64,000 bases of DNA from Bacteroidota bacterium (GCA_039821555.1 JBCBNX010000003.1:1-64000); one strand, 5' to 3'. Positions 28,531 through 36,888 are shown, numbered from the stretch's first letter. Notes: a model not told the origin generated them from the sequence alone. Program-made: numbers and translations.

Positions 28531-29115
28531 GTGACGCCGTCTCTCGTCCTGCTCGAAGGCACGCACGTGCGTCTGGAGCCGCTCACGCGCGACCACCTCG
28601 ACGCCTTGTGCGAGGTTGGACTCGACCCAGAACTGTGGCGCTGGACGACGTCCACTGTGCACGACCGGGACGACATGCGTGCCTACATCGAGGCCGCGCT
28701 CAAGGGGCAGCGACGCGGTCGGATGCGGCCATTTGCCACGATCCACCGCGCAAGCGGACGTGTGGTCGGGAGCACGCGCTTCGGCAACATCGTGCCGGAG
28801 CACCGCCGCGCGGAGATCGGCTGGACGTGGGTGGCGCGGCCCTGGCAACGCACCGCCGTCAACACCGAGGCGAAGTGGCTTATGCTCCGCCACGCCTTCG
28901 AGGAGATGGACTGCCAGCGCGTCGAGATCAAGACAGACGTCCTCAACGCGCGGTCGCGGGCCGCCATCCTGCGCCTCGGCGCGACCGAGGAAGGCATCCT
29001 CCGCCAGCACGTCATCACCGCGACGGGCCGCACCCGCGACACGATCTACTACAGCATCCTCGCCGACGAGTGGCCGCGTGTGGACGCGGCGCTGCGCGCA
29101 CGGCTAGCCCGATAA
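28531..29115 (+). CDS. GNAT family N-acetyltransferase (RimJ/RimL-like)
   Basis: A 194-residue protein (201 if a TTG at 28510 is used, which would overlap the barrel gene). It opens with [17 protein letters not shown], as usual in RimJ/RimL-type GNATs, and has the acetyl-CoA-binding region [26 protein letters not shown] in place of a canonical Q/RxxGxG/A loop. The tail [21 protein letters not shown] is the familiar N-x-x-S-x-x-x-x-x-x-x-G-F/A-motif. Substrate unknown: a protein N-terminus or a small amine. It lies in a short run with the following SDR gene (11-bp gap). Confidence 0.82.
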   Translation: MTPSLVLLEGTHVRLEPLTRDHLDALCEVGLDPELWRWTTSTVHDRDDMRAYIEAALKGQRRGRMRPFATIHRASGRVVGSTRFGNIVPEHRRAEIGWTWVARPWQRTAVNTEAKWLMLRHAFEEMDCQRVEIKTDVLNARSRAAILRLGATEEGILRQHVITATGRTRDTIYYSILADEWPRVDAALRARLAR

Positions 29116-29126
29116 ACCGCACCGCC

Positions 29127-29900
29127 ATGTCTGACGCCTGGACTCTCTCCGACACGACCGCGCTCGTCACGGGCGGCACGCAGGGCATCGGCCGCGCCAT
29201 CGTCGAAGAACTCCTCGATCTGGGCGCGTCGGTGCTCGTCGCAGCACGCACGGCGTCCGATGTCGAAGCGCAGACCTCGATGTGGACTGCGGAAGGCTAC
29301 GACGCGCGCGGGGTGGCCGCCGACGTGGCGACGCCCGAAGGTCGGGCGGTCGTCCTCGATGCCGTGCGGGCCGAGTTCGGCGGACGCCTCGACACGCTCG
29401 TCAACAACGTCGGGACCAACCTCCGCAAGCCGACACTTGCCTACACGCTCGACGACCTGCGGCACCTCATGGCCGTCAACCTCGAGTCGGCCTACGAACT
29501 CACGCGGGCATGCTATCCACTCCTCAAGGCTGCGTCCGGGAGCGTCGTCAACGTGTCGTCCGTGTCCACCCGCCGCATCGTCGCCACCTCGACGGCCGCC
29601 TACGCCATGACGAAGGGCGCGATGGACCAACTCACCGACTTCCTCGCCGTGGAGTGGGGGCCGGACGGCATCCGCGTCAACGCCGTGCACCCGTGGTACA
29701 TCCGCACGCCGCTCGCCGAGCAAGTCTTGCAGGACAATGCCAAGCGCGCAAAGATCATCGGCGCGACGCCGCTCGGGCGCGTCGGTGAGCCGGAAGAGGT
29801 CGCGCGGGCCGTCGCCTTCCTCGCGATGCCGGCCGCGAGCTACATCACGGGCGCGCACCTCGTCGTGGACGGTGCGTTCAGCAAGCTCGGGCTGCGGTAA
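29127..29900 (+). CDS. Short-chain dehydrogenase/reductase (tropinone reductase-like)
   Basis: A 257-residue classical SDR. The cofactor motif TGGTQGIG is at 15-22 and LVNNVGTN at 91-98. The catalytic Ser is in VNVSSVS near 141, and Tyr159-x-x-x-Lys163 in [26 protein letters not shown] and a VVDGAF tail close the Rossmann fold. Arg in the loop after the second strand (AARTASD) favours NADP(H). Substrate not identifiable; closest in style to the plant tropinone-reductase-like group. Confidence 0.88.
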   Translation: MSDAWTLSDTTALVTGGTQGIGRAIVEELLDLGASVLVAARTASDVEAQTSMWTAEGYDARGVAADVATPEGRAVVLDAVRAEFGGRLDTLVNNVGTNLRKPTLAYTLDDLRHLMAVNLESAYELTRACYPLLKAASGSVVNVSSVSTRRIVATSTAAYAMTKGAMDQLTDFLAVEWGPDGIRVNAVHPWYIRTPLAEQVLQDNAKRAKIIGATPLGRVGEPEEVARAVAFLAMPAASYITGAHLVVDGAFSKLGLR

Positions 29901-29912
29901 TCCGCCGCACAG

Positions 29913-30422
29913 CTAGGGCAGCAGCGTGATCGGGGTTCCGTTGGGCACGTGATCCCAGATTTGGGCCATCTCCGCGTTCGTGACGGCGATGCAGCCGTCC
30001 GTCCAGTCCCACAGCCGGTGCAGGCGACCAAGCCATCCCATGCCGTTCACCAGCCCGTGAATCATGATGTGGCCGCCCGGCAAGTAACCGCCGGTGTCGG
30101 CACGGGCCTGGTCGTCTTCGTTCGGATAGGAGACGTGCAGCGACCGATAGCAACAGCTGTTGGGGTTGCGCCAGTCGAGGACGTAGGTGCCCTCCGGGGT
30201 GCGCTCGTCGCCCTCGCGCTGTTTGTGGCCAGCCGGGGCTCCGCCGAGTGAGACCGGGTAGGTGCGCAGCGGCTCATCCTGACGCAGCAGCGTGAGCGTG
30301 CGGGCCTGCTTGTCCACGACGACCGCGTCGGCGCGCGCCTCCGAAGGCAGCGGGTCGGGCGGCCAGTGCGCGTAGGCGCCGAGGCCCGCAATCAGAAGGC
30401 TGCCGAGCACGAGCGCACGCAT
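29913..30422 (-). CDS. L,D-transpeptidase (YkuD family), exported
   Basis: A 169-residue protein with an N-terminal membrane or signal segment (ALVLGSLLIAGLGAYA) and a YkuD catalytic domain. VVVDKQARTLTLLRQDE starts the domain. The motif I-HGL with His122 and the nucleophile Cys144 in WTDGCIAVTNAEM form the active site. Predicted to form 3-3 cross-links or attach proteins to periplasmic peptidoglycan. The usual S-x-G-C is T-D-G-C here, which also occurs in the family. It converges with the SDR gene. A 32-residue membrane ORF lies 7 bp upstream on the same strand. Confidence 0.86.
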   Translation of the reverse strand: MRALVLGSLLIAGLGAYAHWPPDPLPSEARADAVVVDKQARTLTLLRQDEPLRTYPVSLGGAPAGHKQREGDERTPEGTYVLDWRNPNSCCYRSLHVSYPNEDDQARADTGGYLPGGHIMIHGLVNGMGWLGRLHRLWDWTDGCIAVTNAEMAQIWDHVPNGTPITLLP

Positions 30423-30429
30423 GGCTCGC

Positions 30430-30528
30430 CTAGTACGAGTGGCAGCTCGTGAAGATCGCCATCAGGAGCGTGAAGAACGAGAGGCCGACGAGGCCAGCAC
30501 CGGCGACAGCAAGAAGTCGGGGGATCAT
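30430..30528 (-). CDS. Putative 32-residue single-pass membrane peptide
   Basis: A short reading frame from the ATG at 30526-30528 to a stop at 30430-30432. It gives MIPRLLAVAGAGLVGLSF, then FTLLMAIFTSCHSY: one continuous hydrophobic helix with a short N-terminus and a Cys/His-containing end. It sits just upstream of the L,D-transpeptidase gene and could be co-translated with it. No homology is recognised; it could be a chance ORF. Confidence 0.35.
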   Translation of the reverse strand: MIPRLLAVAGAGLVGLSFFTLLMAIFTSCHSY

Positions 30529-30921
30529 AGCGCAGAGGCGTGTAGGAGACGACAGACGCCCAAAAATGCAGCGACGGCGGGCCGCTTCGCAACCAAAGCG
30601 CCGTGAAGAGTGGGAATTGGCCCGCGGCACGCTCGCCTCGGGCTCGTCTGTAGGCCGCCTGCGTTGCTCGCTGAGGTCTATGGCCGGAGGTGGAACCAGC
30701 GTCCGGCTAGGTTTCGACCTGCAAACCCTTCCACGAACGGGCGTCATCCCCGCGCGGAGGGTGCCCTTGTGCAAACAGAGGCGGGGACCCACCAGGTTGC
30801 CTCAGCATCACAGCATGCGGAGGTCACCCCGGTCCGCACGATCTCCGAGAGAGCACCTGCACACTCCCGTACCCCACCCCTCAGCCTATCTTCCCGCGTC
30901 TCTTCCTAAGCCGCTTCTCCT
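30529..30921. other. Divergent intergenic region, pullulanase leader
   Basis: A 393-bp gap between the minus-strand small ORF/L,D-transpeptidase and the plus-strand glycosidase. It holds no gene that I can support. Its right end carries the GCCTATCTTC promoter-like motif. The centre (about 30745-30800) has GC-rich inverted fragments (GTCATCCCCGCG, GGCGGGGACC) that look like a degraded copy of the composite hairpin at 19912. Confidence 0.4.
30887..30894 (+). promoter_or_regulatory. Putative -7 element upstream of the pullulanase-like gene
   Basis: TATCTTCC lies 35 bp before the ATG. The surrounding 21 bp (30880-30900) match 36841-36861 upstream of the geranylgeranyl-reductase-like gene at 19 of 21 positions. 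Related TAnCYTTS sequences precede thiE, the thioesterase gene, menA and folP. Resembles the Bacteroidota -7 TAnnTTTG box. Confidence 0.35.
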
Positions 30922-33663
30922 ATGCGCCGTCTCCTCCTATTCCTCTGCTTCGCCATGCCCGCCGCGTTCGCTCAAGACTTCTCCGACGCCGAACGCCTCC
31001 AGGGCTACGCGATCCGGGGTGACTCGACGGTGTTTTTGTTCGAACCTGGGCACTATGGCCTCAATGCGGTGCCGGAGCGGGTCGTGGTGACGGGCGCGCT
31101 CGTAGGCTGGGACACGGCCATGGACGATCCGACACGGCAACTTCGCCCGACGGAGAGCGGCGTCTGGGCGCTCTCGATCTACAACCCGCGCTACGGCTTT
31201 CTGAAGCCCGCCACGCCGTTCAAATTCCGCGTCAACGACGGCGTCTGGCTCGACCCGCCGGGCGGGGCGCCCAACGCCGAGGGCGGCAACTTCATCTTCC
31301 TCCACGATGTCACGCCGTCGAGCATGCGCGCTGAGCTACGTGGCGAGCGCGCCGTCTGGGTCAAGCTCGCAGGCGACAGCCTCCGCACGTCCACGCGCCC
31401 GCTGCGCTACCGCATCCTCGACGCGCAGGGCAACGAGACACCCGTGGCGGCCGTGCTGCCGAACCAGGCCGATGAGTTCCTCGTCGTGCCTGCCGAGGAC
31501 CTCGCGCTCAATCGCATCTACTTCGTCGAGTACAGCGCGCCCGGCAGCGACGAGGTGCTCCGCGCCTGGGCCAACTTCGACGGGCTCTGGCGGACGATGT
31601 ACTCCGAGAAGCCGCTCGGCGCTGAGATCACTCTGGACGAGAACGGCGATGGCAGCCGCACCGACATTCGCCTCTTCGCCCCGCGTGCCGACGGCGTGAC
31701 CGTCAACCTCTACGCCGACCGCACGGGCGATGCGACCGCTTCGCACGCCCTCACCCGCGACAGCCAGGGCGTCTGGGAAATCGCGCTGGACGGCGACCTC
31801 CACGGGACGTACTACGACTTCGAGGTCGTCGGCCCGGACGACCCCGGCAACCACTTCTTCAACCAGGAAGGCATCCGCGTCACCGACCCTTACGCCCGCG
31901 TCTCCGACGATGGCTGGGGCCGCGCCCGCATCTGGCGCGCCACCGAGCCCGCCACGCCGCTCGCAGACGGCATCCCGGCGATGGAAGACGTAATCGCCTA
32001 CGAGGTCCACGTCCAGGACTTCACCGACCGCCTCCCCGTCTCCGACGACCTCAAGGGCACCATCCCCGCGATGACGATGCCCGGCCTCACCAACGCACGC
32101 GGCGAGCCCATCGGCTTCGATTACCTCAAAGACCTCGGCGTCAACGTCGTCCACCTGATGCCGATGCAGGAATTTCTGCACTACCCCGACGACGTCTGGC
32201 AGGCCGCCTTCGCCGACGACCCGTTCATGCAGGCGCAGGGCGTCGCCGACGAGAACTACCAGTGGGGCTACCGCATCACGCACTACATGGCCGTCGAGAG
32301 CCGCTTCCGCCAGCGCGGCACCGAGCCCGGCTCGGAGCGCGAGCAGTTCCGCGACCTCGTCCAGGCCTTCCACGACGAGGGCATGGCCGTCATCGTCGAC
32401 TTCGTGTTCAACCACACCGGCGAAAACATGGAGGGCACGCAGCAGGTGCTCAACTTCAACGGCATCGACAAGCTCTACTACTACCGCATCCTCCCCGACC
32501 TCTTCGGCACCTTCGACCACATCGGCGTCTTCGGCAACGAGGTGAAGTCGGAGGACCGCCCGATGGTGCAGCGCTGGCTCATCGACCAGTGCCTCCACTT
32601 CATTGAGGAGTTCGGCGTCGATGGCTTCCGTATCGACCTCGCGGGGCAGACCGACGAGCAGACGCTCCGCGCCGTCCGCGAGGCTATCGGGCGCGACAAA
32701 ATCGTCTACGGCGAGCCATGGATCGGCTCCAACGACCCCGCCTTCGAGGCGAATCCGGATTGGGACTGGTACAAGGTCGATAGCCCGATCACCTTCTTCC
32801 AGGACGATGCCCGCAACGCGTTCAAGGGGCCGACCTCCGACCCGATGCCCGCCGTCGAGAGCCGCGGCTTCGCGGGCGGCGACGGGGCCGTGCGCGAGCA
32901 GACGATGCGCGCGCTCTCGAATCGCTTCCCCGACGAGGCGACGCCCAACATGGGCATCAACTACCTCGACATCCACGACAACTGGGCGCTGCCCGACCGC
33001 TACGCGCGCAACAAGACCGGCAGCGACGCCTGGGACGGCCGCGCGGGCGTGGACGAGGACCGCTACCGCATCGCGGCGACGCTGCTCTTCACCTCGCTCG
33101 GACCGATCGTGCTCAACGGCGGCTCGGAGATGCTCCGCTCGAAGGGCGCGGCCCCGCTCCAGAGCGAGATGGGCGGCCAGAAGGTCCTCGAAACGGCGAT
33201 GACGCCGGTCTACATCAACGGGCGCGGCGACACCTACAACCTGCGCACCGCCAACCAATACGATTGGGAGACCGTCGGCGCGACCCCAGCCGACGGCGCG
33301 GCGAGCGACTACGCCGCGATGCTCGCGTTCTGGCGCGGCCTCATCGACTTCCGCCTGTCCGAGGCCGGGGCCGTCTTCCGCAAGGGCGACCCGCAGCCCG
33401 AGGGCTACTACCACTTCCTCACGCCCGACCACACGCAGCTACTCGGCTACGTCGTGGACGACCGCGTGCTCGTGCTCGTCAACAGCAGCGACGCCCCGCA
33501 TACGTTCCCTGGCGTGGACCTCGCCGACGGGACATGGATGCTCGTCAGCGACGGCCAGCGCGTGAACCTGGACGGCACGCTCGGCTCGCCGCTCGACGGC
33601 GGGCAGACGCAGGCGGTCGCCGTCCCAGAGCGCACCGCCATGATCTGGGTGCGCGCACAGTAG
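30922..33663 (+). CDS. Secreted GH13 alpha-glucan debranching enzyme (type I pullulanase-like)
   Basis: A 913-residue enzyme with a signal peptide (MRRLLLFLCFAMPAAFAQ). N-terminal beta domains, including a CBM48-like part (TDIRLFAPRADGVTVNLY, near 245-310), are followed by the GH13 barrel. Conserved regions: I DFVFNH at 493-498; II DGFRIDLAG with nucleophile Asp572; III YGEPW with acid/base Glu598; IV YLDIHDN with His685-Asp686. QWGYRITHYMAVESRF replaces the pullulanase YNWGYDPxxY signature, so the exact specificity (pullulan, glycogen or limit dextrin) is uncertain. A C-terminal beta domain ends in RTAMIWVRAQ. The role is extracytoplasmic hydrolysis of alpha-1,6 or alpha-1,4 linkages. Confidence 0.88.
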   Translation: MRRLLLFLCFAMPAAFAQDFSDAERLQGYAIRGDSTVFLFEPGHYGLNAVPERVVVTGALVGWDTAMDDPTRQLRPTESGVWALSIYNPRYGFLKPATPFKFRVNDGVWLDPPGGAPNAEGGNFIFLHDVTPSSMRAELRGERAVWVKLAGDSLRTSTRPLRYRILDAQGNETPVAAVLPNQADEFLVVPAEDLALNRIYFVEYSAPGSDEVLRAWANFDGLWRTMYSEKPLGAEITLDENGDGSRTDIRLFAPRADGVTVNLYADRTGDATASHALTRDSQGVWEIALDGDLHGTYYDFEVVGPDDPGNHFFNQEGIRVTDPYARVSDDGWGRARIWRATEPATPLADGIPAMEDVIAYEVHVQDFTDRLPVSDDLKGTIPAMTMPGLTNARGEPIGFDYLKDLGVNVVHLMPMQEFLHYPDDVWQAAFADDPFMQAQGVADENYQWGYRITHYMAVESRFRQRGTEPGSEREQFRDLVQAFHDEGMAVIVDFVFNHTGENMEGTQQVLNFNGIDKLYYYRILPDLFGTFDHIGVFGNEVKSEDRPMVQRWLIDQCLHFIEEFGVDGFRIDLAGQTDEQTLRAVREAIGRDKIVYGEPWIGSNDPAFEANPDWDWYKVDSPITFFQDDARNAFKGPTSDPMPAVESRGFAGGDGAVREQTMRALSNRFPDEATPNMGINYLDIHDNWALPDRYARNKTGSDAWDGRAGVDEDRYRIAATLLFTSLGPIVLNGGSEMLRSKGAAPLQSEMGGQKVLETAMTPVYINGRGDTYNLRTANQYDWETVGATPADGAASDYAAMLAFWRGLIDFRLSEAGAVFRKGDPQPEGYYHFLTPDHTQLLGYVVDDRVLVLVNSSDAPHTFPGVDLADGTWMLVSDGQRVNLDGTLGSPLDGGQTQAVAVPERTAMIWVRAQ

Positions 33664-33680
33664 GCCCGGCCGATACACGC

Positions 33681-33715
33681 CAGCGCCCCACCGCAGTGAT
33701 CGCAGTGGGGCGCTG
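33681..33715. terminator. Strong hairpin between convergent genes
   Basis: Perfect 11-bp arms CAGCGCCCCAC (33681-33691) and GTGGGGCGCTG (33705-33715) around a 13-nt loop, 17 bp after the glycosidase stop and before the stop of the convergent chimeric ORF. There is no T-tract, so it may be a bidirectional or Rho-assisted terminator. Confidence 0.6.
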
Positions 33716-33740
33716 GGTGGGTAGAGGATGGGTCGTGCTG

Positions 33741-34633
33741 CTACTCGACGGTCACGCTGGTCTGAACGTTTGCAGAGTCACCCGCATGCGTCGCGTTGTG
33801 CGTTGTGGAGAGGGTGCCAGTGAGCGGACCGGGTATCGAGACGGACACCACGGAGTAGCACAAGAAAGCTCGGGTGCAGGTGTTCGACACGGTCGTTGAG
33901 CCGAACGTGGCGGTGTGGCTGAGCACGTCGCCGCGCACGGGGAAGTAGATCCCGAACCAGCCGCGCTTCCTCACGCTCGTCGTGACGCCAGCGATGGCGA
34001 TGAACCCGTAGTCGGTGATGAAGGAGTGGCCGTTGAGCCTATAGCGGGAGCCAAGTTGGGCATGGGCCCGGCTCGGAGCGGGCGGCGGCGTGGGCGCCGA
34101 GGTGGTGTCCGGGTCCGAGGGCTCGGGGATTTCCGGGCCTGGCCCGTTCGGATCGGGGATGTGGGGCGTCTCGCGGATGATGCGAAAGGCCGATGTGTTC
34201 TTCGTCTCCCTGAGGTCGCTCTCCTCGGACGAGGCGAAGTACTCCGCGTCGTACTTGGTGCCCTCGAAGACGTATTCCTCCTCAACCTCCGGCAGCCTGC
34301 TGATGCCGTGACGTTGCAAGCAGCGATGCAGCGACGAACGCGTCAGATGGGACATGGTCGGCTGCAGGGCGTAGAGGCAATCGTCGAGCGGCAGCAGTGT
34401 GTGTCGGCGGCAGGCAACGATGGTCGCTTCCTCCTCGGGCGAGAGGACGGTTGAACGCGGTTGCCTGGGCCCATCGGGGCGTCCGCGACGGTCTGGCGCT
34501 TGCGCCACTTGGCGGCGGTCTTGCAATTGAGGCCGTGTTGCTCGGCGAGGGCGCTCACGGTCTTCTGGGAGCGTTGGAGGGCTCGTCGGGTGGCGTGCGT
34601 GGTGCGGGCGCTGCCGTGTAGAAGGAGTCCCAT
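33741..34633 (-). pseudogene. IS481 transposase remnant fused in frame to an unknown C-terminal protein fragment
   Basis: The frame-0 start at 34631-34633 encodes the transposase N-terminus with its HTH. Beyond the GGGCCCA site (34466-34472) the family sequence continues in the -1 frame (STVLSPEEEATIVACRRHTL, then SSLHRCLQRHGISRLPEVE). At about 34280 the transposase similarity stops and the same open frame continues for about 180 residues of unrelated sequence. That part has an acidic start (YVFEGTKYDAEYF), a Pro-rich linker, and a beta-rich end (YGFIAIAGVTTSVRKRGWFGI) to the stop at 33741. The catalytic DDE domain is missing. An internal ATG at 34355 could start a chimeric protein of about 200 residues. 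The C-terminal part is probably the tail of a former secreted host gene; I do not recognise it. Confidence 0.6.
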
Positions 34634-34695
34634 AGGAGGTCGGGGTTAAAGTGGTCACAGGGTAGACCACGACACTCTGGGACTACACACCCTAG
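34281..34695 (-). mobile_element. Truncated IS481-type element
   Basis: Carries the 5' terminal region (ending near 34687-34695) and about 350 bp of transposase. The right part matches window positions 1-248. It lies 15 bp beyond the pheA stop codon. The 3' half of the element and its far inverted repeat are absent, so it is not autonomous. Confidence 0.75.
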
Positions 34696-34710
34696 TCGCT
34701 ATCCCGTGGG

Positions 34711-35640
34711 CTATCCCACCCGTCGCCCCGTGGGGTAGCTGCCGAGCACCTGCACGCGCGCAGCGAAGTCGGCGAGGTGGTCGAGCGCACGAGCGACGGG
34801 GCGGTCCGTGGCGTGGCCGCCGAGGTCGAGGTAGAAGAGGTATTGCCCCGGCGAGCCCACGAGCGGGCGGCTCTCGATCTTGAGCAGGTCGAGGTCGCGC
34901 AGCGCGAAGACGGCGAGGCTCTTGAAGAGCGCGCCCGGCACGTTGGCCCGTAGCGCAAAGACGAGCGAGGTCTTGAAGTGCGGCCGTGTCGCGGTGTCGC
35001 GGTGCGGCGGTGTCGTCTCCTCCCCGTCTCCCTGGTTCTCGGCCTCTTCGCCGCTTCGCCTCTCGATAGCGAGAAAGCGGGTGACGTTGTTCGGGTCGCC
35101 CTCGATGCCGGCGGCGAGCACGACGAGGCCGTACTCCTCCGCGGCGGCGGCGCTGGCGATGGCGGCCTCGGCGCTGAGGCGCTCGCCCCCGAGCTCGACG
35201 TTGGCGAGGCGACGGGCGGCGCCAGCGGTGTCGTAGTCGGGGACGGGCTCGGCGTTGGGGAGGTAGTCGCGGAGCCAGGCGTCGCACTGGCCGAGGGCCT
35301 GCGGGTGCGAGCGAACCCGCTTCACATCCGGCAATGTGGTGCCGGGCCGGGCCATCAGGTGGTGGCGGATGCGCAGGTGCACCTCGCCGACGATGGGCAG
35401 GCCGTACTCGCGCAGCAGGTCGTAGTTGACGTGGACGCTCCCGAAGCGCGCGTTCTCGATGGGCACGAGGCCCCGCTCGACCGCTCCCCCGGCAACGGCC
35501 TCGAAGACGTCGCGGAAGCTGGCGCAGGGCACCGGCTCCACGTCTGGCCCGAAGAAGGCGCGCACGGCCTCCTCGCTGAACGCGCCGACCTCGCCCTGGA
35601 AGGCGATACGCGGCGGCGTCGAATGTGAGCGGTCGGCCAT
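34711..35640 (-). CDS. pheA: Prephenate dehydratase with ACT domain
   Basis: A 309-residue enzyme turning prephenate into phenylpyruvate. The dehydratase lobes start with RIAFQGEVGAFSEEAV and include VPIENARFGSVHVNYDLL, HPQALGQCDAWL and DYDTAGAARRLA, with NNVTRFLAI at the end. The regulatory ACT domain follows (TSLVFALRANVPGALFKSLAVF) with the Phe-binding ESRP motif (KIESRPLVG). Between the two, around residues 205-220, is an extra charged linker (GDGEETTPPHRDTATRPHF) encoded partly by the genome's octamer satellite. Starts 3 bp after the thioesterase stop, so the two form an operon. The ACT domain implies feedback control by phenylalanine. Confidence 0.94.
   Translation of the reverse strand: MADRSHSTPPRIAFQGEVGAFSEEAVRAFFGPDVEPVPCASFRDVFEAVAGGAVERGLVPIENARFGSVHVNYDLLREYGLPIVGEVHLRIRHHLMARPGTTLPDVKRVRSHPQALGQCDAWLRDYLPNAEPVPDYDTAGAARRLANVELGGERLSAEAAIASAAAAEEYGLVVLAAGIEGDPNNVTRFLAIERRSGEEAENQGDGEETTPPHRDTATRPHFKTSLVFALRANVPGALFKSLAVFALRDLDLLKIESRPLVGSPGQYLFYLDLGGHATDRPVARALDHLADFAARVQVLGSYPTGRRVG
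34991..35014 (-). repeat. Octamer satellite inside the pheA linker
   Basis: GCGGTGTC, GCGGTGCG and GCGGTGTC lie in tandem. They are the complement of the CACACCGC-type unit found in the ftsX, menD, pcm and 47.3-kb gene leaders. In the pheA frame they encode the PPHRDTA stretch of the inter-domain linker. Confidence 0.75.
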
Positions 35641-35643
35641 CGG

Positions 35644-36042
35644 CTAGCCCTTGCGCAACGGCGTGATGGCAACGGTGCAGCGGCTCACGCAGACCAGCTT
35701 CTCGGCCTCGTCGCGGATCTCGACCTGCCACACCTGCGAGGTACGCCCCTGGTGCAGCGGCGTCGCGACGCCCGTGAGCAGGCCGTCCTGCTTCGAGCGA
35801 ATGTGGTTGGCATTGATCTCCATGCCGAACGCCGTGTGGCCCTCGGGCGCACCGAGAAAGGCGCCGTACGACACCAGCGTCTCGGCGAAGGCCACGCTCG
35901 CGCCGCCGTGGAGATAGCCCATCGGCTGGTGGTGGTCGGGCGTGACCGGCATCGTGGCGACGACGCGGTCGGGGCCCGCCTCCAGGAGTTCGATGCCGAG
36001 GAGCGCGGCGAGGCCACCGGTCGTGTTAGGGAGCGCAGCCAT
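35644..36042 (-). CDS. PaaI/MenI-type hotdog thioesterase
   Basis: A 132-residue hotdog-fold acyl-CoA thioesterase. It has the PaaI-type signature HQPMGYLHGGASVAFAET, with the catalytic carboxylate in AET, and a second conserved strand INANHIRSKQDGLLTGVATPLHQGR. Family members include 1,4-dihydroxy-2-naphthoyl-CoA hydrolase (MenI). With menB, menD, menA, menC, menE and menH nearby, that step would otherwise have no enzyme in the window, so MenI is a reasonable inference but not proven. First gene of a two-gene operon with pheA. A TATCCTTC element lies 45 bp upstream. Confidence 0.82.
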   Translation of the reverse strand: MAALPNTTGGLAALLGIELLEAGPDRVVATMPVTPDHHQPMGYLHGGASVAFAETLVSYGAFLGAPEGHTAFGMEINANHIRSKQDGLLTGVATPLHQGRTSQVWQVEIRDEAEKLVCVSRCTVAITPLRKG

Positions 36043-36176
36043 AGCGTGAGAGGCACAGGGGTAGGTGACGTCAAGGGCCGAAGGATACGCTGTCCGTCGG
36101 TCCGCAGGAATCCCTCTCTACACGTTCCTGCGTCCGCACCTGCGTGCCTCTGCTCCGCGAGCGGGGTCGAAACGGC

Positions 36177-36767
36177 TCACTCGCCTGCCTGTCCCGTCGT
36201 GTCGGCGGGATACCCTCTGAGGTCGTCGTAGAGCGCGATCTGGGCGGGGCGCAGCGTGTCGCGCATGGCAACGTGCGCGACGAGGTGGAGCGCGCGGAGC
36301 GCGCCCAGCACATCGGCGACGGCGCGGGTCTGGCGGCGGACGCTCGCCTCGGTGGCGACCTGGTGAACAAACAGGCTGTCGAGCGCCCGCTCCGCCTCGA
36401 TGTAGGCTGCGCCTAGACGCGGCGCCTCCTCGACGACCTCCTGGCGCAGTTGCTCAGCGTAGGCCTGCTGCTCGGGCGAGAGGCCGAGCGTGTCGCGGAG
36501 TTCGAGGACGTGGAGCGGGCCGGGGAAGTGGTTGCGCTCAGCGGGGATGGCGAGGCCCATGCCGCGCCCGGCGAGGTAGCCCTCGATCTCGCGGTCGGCC
36601 AGCGCCGTGATGCGGCGGTCGCGCGGCGGCGCGGGGGTGGGGCCGATCGTCGGCGTCTCGACCGCTGTAGTGTCGGGCGCAGAGGGCGCAGGCGACTGGG
36701 GCGGCGCGCACCCAGCGGGAACACCCAAGAGCGCAGCGAGAAGGACAAGGCGGACGAGATAGGGCAT
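36177..36767 (-). CDS. Spy/CpxP-like periplasmic lipoprotein
   Basis: A 196-residue protein with signal peptide and lipobox (GVPAGC, Cys20), a Pro/Thr-rich linker to about residue 50, and a helical domain. The domain has LxLSPEQQAYAEQLRQEV, a variant of the LTxxQ motif of Spy/CpxP-type periplasmic chaperones and heavy-metal sensors. It continues with repeated Ala/Leu/Arg-rich helices. Role in envelope stress is inferred. It is divergent from the FAD-reductase gene, sharing a 121-bp promoter region. Confidence 0.65.
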   Translation of the reverse strand: MPYLVRLVLLAALLGVPAGCAPPQSPAPSAPDTTAVETPTIGPTPAPPRDRRITALADREIEGYLAGRGMGLAIPAERNHFPGPLHVLELRDTLGLSPEQQAYAEQLRQEVVEEAPRLGAAYIEAERALDSLFVHQVATEASVRRQTRAVADVLGALRALHLVAHVAMRDTLRPAQIALYDDLRGYPADTTGQAGE

Positions 36768-36847
36768 GGAGAGGCGTGGACGTTGTGGAGGTTGGTTCAA
36801 AACCCCGCGCTCTGTCGGTGGGTCCCCGACGCGTCCGGGCCTCGGCC

Positions 36848-36855
36848 TATCTTCT
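36848..36855 (+). promoter_or_regulatory. Putative -7 element upstream of the FAD-dependent reductase gene
   Basis: TATCTTCT lies 41 bp before the ATG within a 21-bp block (36841-36861) that is 19/21 identical to the block before the glycosidase gene. The two genes are otherwise unrelated, so a shared promoter or transcription start is the simplest reading. Confidence 0.35.
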
Positions 36856-36888
36856 CGCGTCCCCTCACACCCCAACCGTACTTCCTGC

